From NCBI GenBank assembly GCA_019058275.1, contig JAHLVW010000036.1, positions 1 to 64,000 on the forward strand: a stretch of 64,000 bases of DNA, given 5' to 3'. The position numbers and the translations under genes are program-made. Shown in pieces: positions 38,952-49,200 of the stretch. Below the pieces are notes generated by a model that saw only the letters and a program-made list of their open reading frames with translations, was not told the DNA's origin and ran no database searches. This DNA is from Candidatus Heimdallarchaeota archaeon (lineage in GTDB: Archaea; Asgardarchaeota; Heimdallarchaeia; JABLTI01). Each line of letters opens with the position of its first letter. Within the stretch, counting starts at the first letter, position 1.

Positions 38952-40424
38952 TTAGTCCCTCCCTATAGCATCCATCTTACTTTTCATTCGCCAATTATCT
39001 GATGTAGATGGAAGACTGAGTTTGCTTTTCTTTAATCCAACAGCAAATAGTGCTGATGCAATTGTGCAAACGTTTTTCTCAAGTTTCTCGAGTATTTTTC
39101 TATCTTGAATGAAATTTATACTAATATCACCCATTTGGAAATTAGCATCTTCAAATAATTGCTCGAAGAAAGAGATATTTGTAGGAAACCCAATAATAAC
39201 TAATTCTTTCAAAGCATTTTGTGCTCGTCGAATAGCTTCTTCTCTAGATTCATCTGCTACTATTAATTTTCCAATTAGTGAATCATAGCAATCTGGTATT
39301 GTGAATCCTTCATAGATTGAAGTATCAAATCGTACTTGAGGACCACCTGGTGCAACAAATCTGGAAACCATACCGGGTGTTGGTTGAAAATTCATAAGAG
39401 GATCTTCTGCATTGATTCGTAATTCTATTGCATGTCCCCTAAATTTAATATCAGACTGTTTAAACGACAATTCAGCACCTTGAGCAATCTTAATTTGCTC
39501 TTTAACAATATCCTTTCCAGTTAACATTTCAGTTACAGGGTGCTCAACTTGAATTCTTGGATTTATTTCATTAAACATAACCTGATTATTTTTGTAGAGG
39601 AATTCTATTGTACCAGCATTTTTGTAACCAAGAGTTTTTGCTAGTTTACAAACTAATGCACCAATTTCCTTTCTCTCTGCATTTGTAATAGCTGTTGATG
39701 GTGATTCTTCTAACAATTTCTGATTTCTACGTTGTATTGAGCACTCTCTTTCACCTAAATGAACAACATTTCCAAAATTATCAGCTAAGATTTGAAACTC
39801 AATATGCCTTGGTTGCTCAATAAATTTCTCTAGGAAAACACTACTGCGTCCAAATGCTAATTTAGCTTGAGCACTAGCATTTCTAAGTGCGTTTTTCAAA
39901 TCCTTTTTATTAAGAGCAACCTGAATTCCCATACCTCCTCCACCAAAAACAGCCTTAACTAATACTGGATAACCGATTTTTTCAGCTTCTCTAATTCCTT
40001 CTTTATAATTTGAGATAATATCAGAACCAGGTGGAACGGATAATCCAACTTCTATTGCCTTTTCCCTTGACTTGACTTTATTTCCAAGAAGTTCAATAAC
40101 TTCAGGTGCGGGTCCAATAAATGTAATTCCTTCATCTAACAATCTTTGAGCAAAAATCTCACTTTCAGACAGAAATCCATATCCTGGGTGAACACTTTCT
40201 ACTTCTTCGCGCTTGCAAATAGCTGCAATCTGATCAATATCTAGATATCCTGGAGTTTCCCCATCTTCAACTAGCTCAAAAGATTCATCAGCGAGCTTCA
40301 CGTGAAGTGCATTTCGATCAACAGGGGAATAAATTGCGAAGGTTTTGATAACGAGCTCACGAGCTGCTCGGATGATTCTTACTGCAATTTCACCTCTGTT
40401 TGCTACTAACAGAGTATTGAACAT
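38952..40424 (-). CDS. accC: biotin carboxylase subunit of acyl-CoA carboxylase
   Basis: LLVANRGEIAVRIIRAARELVIKTFAIYSPVDRNALHVKLADESFEL...HPGYGFLSE...VLVKAVFGGGGMGIQ...FNEINPRIQVEHPVTEMLTG. Confidence 0.95.
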   Translation of the reverse strand: MFNTLLVANRGEIAVRIIRAARELVIKTFAIYSPVDRNALHVKLADESFELVEDGETPGYLDIDQIAAICKREEVESVHPGYGFLSESEIFAQRLLDEGITFIGPAPEVIELLGNKVKSREKAIEVGLSVPPGSDIISNYKEGIREAEKIGYPVLVKAVFGGGGMGIQVALNKKDLKNALRNASAQAKLAFGRSSVFLEKFIEQPRHIEFQILADNFGNVVHLGERECSIQRRNQKLLEESPSTAITNAERKEIGALVCKLAKTLGYKNAGTIEFLYKNNQVMFNEINPRIQVEHPVTEMLTGKDIVKEQIKIAQGAELSFKQSDIKFRGHAIELRINAEDPLMNFQPTPGMVSRFVAPGGPQVRFDTSIYEGFTIPDCYDSLIGKLIVADESREEAIRRAQNALKELVIIGFPTNISFFEQLFEDANFQMGDISINFIQDRKILEKLEKNVCTIASALFAVGLKKSKLSLPSTSDNWRMKSKMDAIGRD

Positions 40425-40438
40425 GATAACAATGCAAC

Positions 40439-40525
40439 TTTTACAGTCTTATATATCACTAACGCCTTTTTACTGTAAAACCATTTCAAAGGAGGAATTT
40501 TGCTGTAGAGACTTTTACAGTAAAA
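40439..40525. promoter_or_regulatory. divergent promoter region with two near-palindromic operators TTTTAC(A/T)GTAAAA and an additional half site
   Basis: TTTTACTGTAAAA at 40468-40480, TTTTACAGTAAAA at 40513-40525, half site TTTTACAGT at 40439-40447. Confidence 0.65.
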
Positions 40526-40563
40526 AAAAGATACATATATGATTATCATAGTTCCGTTTCTAA

Positions 40564-42207
40564 ATGCGGCTTGGCAACCGTTTACTGAAACAGGAGATTT
40601 ATGAAATGAATATGAACTCAGAGCTTACTGAAAATAGAGAACTTTTACTCAAAAAAGGCAAAACTCAGCAGAAGGCTGAGGAATTATTGGAGAAAAGAGA
40701 AGTAGCTCTACAAAGTGGTGGAGAAAAAGCAATTCAAAAGCAGTTAGAGAAGGGCAAATTAACTGCACGTCAAAGAATTGAACTTCTACTAGATCCAGGC
40801 TCATTTGTTGAAACCAATATGTTTGTTAGACATAAAAACAGCAATTTTGGATTGGACAAGAAGAAATTCTACACTGATGGTGTTATTACTGGTTTCGGTC
40901 AAGTAAATGGCAAATTAGTTTATGTTTACAGTCAAGATTTCACAATTCTAGGTGGAAGTCTTGGTGAGGCTCATGCTAAGAAAATAACTCAATTAATGGA
41001 TCAAGCAGTGCAAAATGGTGCCCCAATAATCGGGTTTAATGATTCTGGTGGTGCAAGAATTCAAGAAGGTGCAAGTTCACTAGCAGGTTATGGTGATATT
41101 TTCATTCGAAATGTTCGTGCTTCTGGTATTGTTCCTCAAATTTCTTGCATTGTAGGTCCTTCTGCTGGAGGAGCTGTTTATTCACCTGCGCTTACAGATT
41201 TTATTGTTATGACAGAAGATACTTCTTATATGTTTGTCACTGGTCCCGTAGTCGTAAAAGCTGTTACAGGAGAGGAGACATCATTTGAAGAGCTTGGTGG
41301 TGCTTCCACACACAGCACTAATTCTGGAATTTCTCACCTGGTTGGCTCTGATGAAATTGAATCTATTGAGCTCATAAAAGTGCTCCTCTCCTATCTTCCT
41401 TCTAATAATTTGGAAGATCCTCCATTAAAGGACACTTCAACCATTAATGGATACGAATTTAAAATGTTAAATGATATCATACCAGATGACCCCCAAGAAC
41501 CCTATGATATGAGAGAAGTAATTCTACGCATTGTAGATAAAGGAAACTTCCTAGAGCTTCAAAAGAAATGGGCTCAAAATATCATAATTGGTTTTGGAAG
41601 ACTAAATGGTCATCCAATTGGCATTGTAGCCAACCAACCAAGTATACTTGCAGGAGCTTTAGACATTAATGCTTCAATCAAAGCAGCAAGATTCATACGC
41701 TTCTGTGATTCATTTAATATTCCAATTATCACTTTCGTAGATGTTCCAGGATTCTTACCTGGATTAGATCAAGAACATAATGGCATAATCAAACATGGAG
41801 CAAAGCTCATATTTGCATATGCTGAAGCTACTGTACCAAAATTAACAGTTATTACAAGAAAAGCTTATGGAGGAGCCTATATTGTAATGGGATCCAAACA
41901 TCTTGCAAATGACATTAATTTTGCATGGCCAACAGCTGAAATTGCAGTTATGGGTTCAGAAGGTGCAGTTCAAATCATTTACAGAAGAGATTTAGCAGCT
42001 GCTGAAGACAAAGAAGAAATGTTATTGAATCTGAAAAATGACTTTGCTAAAGAATTCAATAATCCTTACTTAGCAGCAGAAAGAGGTTACATTGATGACG
42101 TTATTCTTCCTAGTGAAACACGTCAAAAATTAATTGCTTCTCTCTGGCCTTTACTCAGAAAAAGAGAAAGAAGATTGAACAAAAAGCACGGAAATATACC
42201 CCTTTAA
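40564..42207 (+). CDS. acyl-CoA (acetyl/propionyl-CoA) carboxylase carboxyltransferase subunit
   Basis: KLTARQRIELLLDPGSFVE...GFNDSGGARIQEG...PSAGGAVYSPALTDFIVM...FVDVPGFLPGLDQEHNGIIKHGAKLIFAYAEATVPKLTVITRKAYGGAYIVM; true start may be the internal ATG near 40606. Confidence 0.95.
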   Translation: MRLGNRLLKQEIYEMNMNSELTENRELLLKKGKTQQKAEELLEKREVALQSGGEKAIQKQLEKGKLTARQRIELLLDPGSFVETNMFVRHKNSNFGLDKKKFYTDGVITGFGQVNGKLVYVYSQDFTILGGSLGEAHAKKITQLMDQAVQNGAPIIGFNDSGGARIQEGASSLAGYGDIFIRNVRASGIVPQISCIVGPSAGGAVYSPALTDFIVMTEDTSYMFVTGPVVVKAVTGEETSFEELGGASTHSTNSGISHLVGSDEIESIELIKVLLSYLPSNNLEDPPLKDTSTINGYEFKMLNDIIPDDPQEPYDMREVILRIVDKGNFLELQKKWAQNIIIGFGRLNGHPIGIVANQPSILAGALDINASIKAARFIRFCDSFNIPIITFVDVPGFLPGLDQEHNGIIKHGAKLIFAYAEATVPKLTVITRKAYGGAYIVMGSKHLANDINFAWPTAEIAVMGSEGAVQIIYRRDLAAAEDKEEMLLNLKNDFAKEFNNPYLAAERGYIDDVILPSETRQKLIASLWPLLRKRERRLNKKHGNIPL

Positions 42208-42254
42208 GCTCATCGTATATTAGTATATACTATCAATAAACAGGAGATAAAAAA

Positions 42255-43230
42255 ATGGTTTCTAGATATGATTTTGAAAATATCATAAGCAAACATAAAC
42301 CAATATTAGCTTACAATCCACAAGGAATTTCTGATGTCACTTTGATTAAGTCTGTAGTTGAATCTGGTGGTATTGGTCTTGTTGATTTAGAACGATTGCA
42401 AGATGATACGATTCAAGAATTATTACAAAATTGCTCCCAAAACATAAACGACTCATGGGGAATTAGAATTTCTTCTAAAGAACAATTGAAGCTTGTTCTT
42501 ACTCAACACGAAGATTCTTTTCCTTTGATTCTAGTTATTGGGGATTTCAAGCTTACTTCAACTGATTTACAAAAGATTAAAGCTAAATCTATTGTTCTTT
42601 TAGCTGAAGTGATTTCTTTAGAAGAAGCTTATGATAAGAAATGGGCTGAAGTATTTATTGTTAAAGGTAATGAGGCTGCTGGAAGAGTTGGTGATCAAAC
42701 ATCTTTCATACTCGCACAACAATTTGCAGATGCTGGATTGCCTTTTATAGTCCAAGGTGGTATTGGTCTTTATACTACCCCTGCTGTTTTTGCTGTTGGA
42801 GCTAAAGCTATTGTTTTGGACACTCAACTATTTCTTACACCTGAAAGTCCTCTTTCAAATCAAGTCAAAGAGTTCTTATCCAAATTAGATGCGACTGATA
42901 CAAAGGTATTGGGTGAATCCACTTCTAAGAAATATCGAGTTTATGCACGTTTAGGAACAAAAATAGTTCGTGAAATTGTCCAAAAGGAGAAGGAATTATT
43001 AGAGCTTACTAAAAAAGAGCGAACAAAGGTTTTCCAAGAAATTCTTCTTTCTAAAAGAGATATGTTTGATAAGGATGATATATCTAACTGTTTGATTCCA
43101 ATAGGTCAGGATATACCCTTTGCAGGAATTTTGACTGCAAAATTCAAAGATGTTAATGGTATAATTAATGGTCTGCTTAAGCAAGCAAAGAAGCAAATCA
43201 AAGAAGCCATAATGAATTATCCATTTAGAG
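42255..43230 (+). other. domain: first FMN-dependent NMO/2-nitropropane dioxygenase-like TIM barrel (approximate bounds)
   Basis: PILAYNPQGISDVTLIKSVVESGGIGLVDLER...VFIVKGNEAAGRVGDQTSF...LPFIVQGGIGLYTTPAVFAVGAKAIVLDTQLFLTPES. Confidence 0.75.
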
Positions 43231-46200
43231 AAAATACTGAGATTGCAAAAACCCTTGGAGTAAAATATCCCCTTATCCAAGGACCAATGGCTAATGTTTC
43301 TGAAAGTCCGAAATTTGCTAAAGTGACATCAAATGCAGGAGCATTACCATTTTTAGCTTTAGGTTCACTCTTTCCTAATCAAACCAGAACTTTAATTAGC
43401 GAAACCAAAAAGGCATTAGGTGAAAAACCATTTGGATGTGGATTAATTGGTCTTGAAGCTAATAAAACTGCTCGAGATGAACATCTGAAAATAATTAAAG
43501 AGCTAAAGCCACCTTTTGTCGTTGTTGCTGCCGGAACCATTGATCAAGCTAAAGAAATAATGAATTATGATATTGAAACATTCCTACATACACCATCACC
43601 ATTGATCTTCGCTGAAGCTATAGAATCAAACGTTTATTCCTTGATTTTAGAAGGAATGGAATGTGGTGGTCATATAGGTGTTTTAACAAGTTTTGTTTTA
43701 TGGGAATTATCTTTACACCAATTAGCAAAGTTAGAAGATAGCATAAAGAATAGCAATAAAAAAGTAACAGTTGCATTTGCAGGAGGAATTGGTGATAGAT
43801 TTTCTGCTGCAATAGCTGGTGTTGTTAGTTCTTCATTACCTGAATTAATGAATGGTGTCATGTGGGTTGGTTCTGCATATATTTTAGTAAAAGAAATTGT
43901 TGAAACAGGTGCAATTCAACCACTATACCAACAATTAGCATTAAATGCTAAAGAGACTATGGTCATGGGTGAAACAGTAAATACTCGAGCAAGATCTATC
44001 CCAACACCATTTGCAAGAGAAATCATCAAAAGAGAATTAGATAGAATTCATGAAGGTATCAGCTTAAAGGAACGCAAGCATCAGTATGAACGAGACAATT
44101 TAGGAGCAACTCGAGTAGCTGCATTAGGTGAAATCTGGAATCCAGATGGTGAAGACGACAAACCAAATAGGTTCATGTTTGTAGATGAAAAAGTGCAACA
44201 CAAGAAAGGGAATTATCTAATTGGTCAAATTGTCACAAGTCTTCGTTGTATACGATCGATTGATAATTTGCATGATGAGCTTATTATGAATTCCCAAAAA
44301 GTAGTTACTAAGAAGGGAATGGAATTAGCTGAAAAGCTGAGACAAATAAGTGAACAAGTGCTAAAAATCCCAGAAAAGAAAATAGATCCAGTATCAACAG
44401 ATATATCTTATCAAGAAGTTAATACTGATATATTTGAAAGTGAAGGAATAGCTGTTATTGGTTTAGGTTGCGTTTTTCCTGATGCACCAAATATCAAAAC
44501 ATATTGGAAAAATATACTCAAAAAAGTTTATTCCATAAAAGAAATCTCAAAGAAGAGATGGCATGGTGATATCAATCTATTCTATAGTGAAGATAGAAAT
44601 ATGCCAAACAAAACCTATGCAAAAATTGCTGCTGAAATTGAAGATCTTAAGTTCAATTCAATAGAATTCAAAATTCCACCAAAAGTTACAATAACAATGG
44701 GTAAAACCCAGAAACTAGCTTTAATGGCTGCAAAAGAAGCGTTAAGTGATTCTGGATTACTTGAAAAAGGTGTGGATAATAATAGAACTGCAGTTATCAT
44801 AGGTAATTCGATGGGTGATGAGATAAGAGGAGATCGTACTCGAAAGATCTATGTACCTGAATTCTTGGCTTCAATAGAAAAGACTTCCTCATTCAAGGAT
44901 ATTGACAAGAAATCTTGGGAAAATATCAGAAAAGAAGTATTCGATGATTATGAATCTAAACTATCACCAATTAATGAAGATGCTATGCCAGGGGAATTAT
45001 CGAACATCATCGCAGGGAGAATCGCTAATGTTTTCAATCTTCGCGGTAAAAGTATGACTACTGATGCAGCATGTGCATCAAGCTTAGCAGCATTGAATGT
45101 AGCAGTAAAAGGACTTCTTGATAAAGAATATAATGTAGCCCTTTGTGGAGGTGTAGATTGCTCTTTAGACCCAACGACATTTGTAAAGTTTGCAAAAATA
45201 GGTGCTATATCTGCAGAAGGATCTTTTCCATTTGATGCTAGAGCAAACGGATTTGTTATGGGCGAAGGAGCAGGTTTCTGTGTTCTAAAACGTTTATCAG
45301 AAGCTGTTAAAGATGGCAATAAAATTTACGCTGTATTTAGAGGATTTGGAGCTGCTTCTGACGGGAAAGGAAAAGGAATTACTGCCCCTAATCCTATCGG
45401 ACAAAAACTTGCAATAGAAAGAGCACTAGACCAAGCTGGTCTTACATTCTCTGATATACAATATGTTGAAGCACACGGTACAAGTACAACTGTAGGTGAT
45501 GTCATTGAAATGCAAGTACTGAACGAAATGGCTCAAGACATAAAACCAGCATCAATTGCTATAGGTTCTATTAAAAGTCAAATTGGTCACTTGAAGAGTG
45601 CCGGAGGTATTGCTTCAATAATAAAAACAGCTCTTGCACTGCACCATAAAATTCTACCACCTTCTATCAATTTTAAGACACCTAATCCAAAAATAGATTG
45701 GGCGACTTCACCATTTTACGTTAATATTAATAAACAAGATTGGAAGCTACCCTCAACTGGTTTTAGAGCTGCAGGGATTTCTTCTTTTGGTTTTGGTGGT
45801 ACAAACTACCATGCAATTATAGAGGAATACATTCCTGGTAAAACTAGAGGTCATTTACCAACCCTAATTAGTTCTAAGGAATTACAGAACATTCTTGCAG
45901 GAGCTCATATTGCTCAAGGATTAAGCACCTCAGCTGAATTTGAGAAGGTTCTAGATACCTCAAAATGGCAAGATTACATTGGTAAGAACATTTCACTAGA
46001 GATTGAACCAATCTTCTTTGGAGGTAATTCCGAACAAGAATTAATTGATTCCATAAATGACTATAAAGGTGCAATCCCTCAGAGCACATTTAAAACAGAT
46101 GGTACAGGATTTCGTGTAAGGAACTTAACTGTACAATCACTAGATAATCTATCTAAGAAAATTAAAGCAAGTATAACTTGTTCATCACTAGAAGATTTAC

Positions 46201-49200
46201 CAAAAACCTTAGATACTTTAGTTGAAGGTATAAAAGAGAAAAGAAAACGAAAATTGCTTATGAATAAGGGGATGTTCTTCAGTGATGATCATTCTCTTGG
46301 TAAAATAGCTTTTCTTTTCCCTGGACAAGGAAGTCAATATCTTCGCATGGGTAAAGAGCTATTTGAAAAATACACAATAGTTCAAGAGACTTTCAATGAA
46401 GCAGATGAAATTACAAAAGAACTTATCGGTTTTCCAATATCAGATGTAATTTTCACAAATGGAAAATCTGATGAAGAAGCAGTAGCGCAACTAAAAGAAA
46501 CAGAAATCACTCAACCAGCAATCTTTACTTTGAATATTGCTATTTTCAGATTACTGAAGTCCTTTGGTATAGAACCTGATTTTGTTGCAGGTCATAGCAT
46601 GGGTGAATATGCTGCTTTAGTTGCTTCAGGGATCCTTAGTCTTAGAGATGGATTCCTTGCTATTGTTCCTCGTGGACAAACTATGTCTAAATTCAAATCT
46701 AAGGATAAAGGAACGATGGCTTCAATAGGAGCTGGATATGAAGTTGTTGATGAAGTTCTCAAAACAATTGATGAATATGTTATTGCTGCTAATAAGAACT
46801 CACCAAAACAAACGGTAATATCTGGTTCTACTGTAGGTGTTAAAGCAGCTGTAAAAGCTTTTACAGATAAAGGTATTCCTGCTATTCCATTGCCTGTTTC
46901 AGCTGCATTCCATTCTAAAATAGTTGAAATAGCAGTTGTTGAATTCAGAAAAGCACTAAAGAAATTAAAATACAAAAAACCACTAATACTAATCTCCAGT
47001 AATGTTACTGGAGAATTGTATCCAACAACAAGAAAAGAAATAATCGATTTATTATGTGCTCAAGTATGCTCTCCTGTTGAATGGATAAAACAAATAACTG
47101 ACATGTATGAGAAACATGGAGCTAGAACATTCATAGAAATAGGTCCAAAATACGTTCTAACGAGTTTCAATCGAGGAATACTTGAGGAAAAAACTGATGT
47201 TTTATCACTTGCATCAAATCATCCTAAGAGAGGAGCTATTCAACATTTCTCTGAAGTGATTGGTGCATTAGGAACTTATTGCTATCCTATAAAGTATCCA
47301 GCATTAGAAAGTACAATATATACACCTGAATTCAGAAATCCACTCGAGAGATTTTATACGAAGAGAGTAATTAGTAGAGAATCAGTAAGACAAACTATCG
47401 TAAAGAAATCTCCTTTTGACATTCTAATAAATTCAAAACTCAAATCATTAGTCAAAGAGGACTCATTTAGTGACTATCTTAAATTACAAGCACCAGCAAT
47501 AAGTGCCTTTTTAGAAGTTGGCTATGAAACCTATAAAACAACGATTGCTGAAGCAATGAAAGAAAAGGAGAGGTTCGATAAACTCCAAATTAATACTGAA
47601 GCAATTGGAATAACTGGCGTATCCATAGGACTACCTGGCAGAGATAGGAAGGTATTTGATGAATCAAACTTTGATGCGATTCTTGCAGGAGAAAATTTCA
47701 TTGATCTTATACCAATGGAATATCGTAAAAAAATGGTTGATAAGAATATTGTACGTCTTGTCAAAGATGCTATTAAAGGTGCACAATTCCAGACAATCTC
47801 GGATGTTAGCGAAGTAATTAAATTAGCTGCACAGAAAGGCCAATTCAATCTTTCTGAAGAATATGGTGTAGATGTTGGTTTTACTGAGATTTTAGATATT
47901 ACATTTCAATTAGCTTTTGCAGCTGGTATTGAAGCTATGAGAGATGCAGGTATCCCACTGATGCCATTAAAAGTTAAAACCTCTGTAGGTAAGGAAATTA
48001 CAAAGGGATGGGCATTACCCGAGTCATTAAGAAATGAAACTGGAATAATTTTTGCATCAGCATTTCCTGCTTATAGTAATTTAATCTCAGTTGTATCTGA
48101 ATATCTAGCAGATAAATATGCAAATAAAAATCGAGAGGAAATAAATCTCCTTTTTGATGAGTTAATTGACCAAATTTCTAATAAAACCTCAAAAGAGAGG
48201 ATTCAACAGTGGTTCCTCAACAATAAGTCACAAATTGCTACTGATAAAGAGTCACAATTCCAATTCAGTAGGAAGTTCTTGTTTGAAATACTTTCAATGG
48301 GTCATTCACAATTTGCACAATTCATTAGAGCTAGAGGACCTAACACTCAAGTAAATGCTGCATGTTCATCTACAACCCAAGCTGTTGCTATAGCAGAAGA
48401 TTGGATAAGAACCAGTAGATGTAAAAGAGTAATAGTGATTGCTGCAGATGATGTAACCAATGAGGTCATGCTTGAATGGATTGGGTCTGGCTTTTTAGCA
48501 GTAGGTGCAGCAACAACACTTGAGAAAGTAGAAGAAGCAGCTTTACCTTTTGATAAAAGAAGGCATGGCATGATAATCGGAATGGGCGCTGTAGGAATAG
48601 TAATAGAAGCAGAATCAGCAATTCAAAAAAGAGGAGTAAAACCCATTGTTGACTTGCTGGGAACTCACATAGTGAATTCCGCTTTCCATGGAACAAGATT
48701 GGACAGAGATCATATCTCTTCACAAGTGGATGAATTTATTACAAATATTGAACGAAGACATGGAATCACTCGAGAGGAAATTGCCAGAGAACTGGTATTT
48801 GTTAGCCATGAAACATATACTCCAGCAAGAGGAGGAAGTGCTTCTGCTGAAGTAGATGCTTTAAGAAAAACATTTGGTAGCATGATTGACAAGATCGTTA
48901 TTGCCAATACAAAAGGATTTACAGGACATGCTATGGGTGCTGGTATTGAAGATGTCGTTGCTGTTAAGATTCTTGAAAAAGGAATTGTACCTCCTGTTGC
49001 TAATTGGAAAGAGCTTGATCCAGAACTTGGACACTTGAATCTGTCAAAAGGTGGAAAATATAACGTTAAATACGCTCTTAGATTTGCAGCTGGTTTTGGA
49101 TCTCAACTTACTCTAGTTTTGTACAGATTAAACACTTCCCTAAATCGTCTTGAAGGTGTTGGCTATGAACAATGGTTGAACTCTCTAGGTGGTACTAAAT

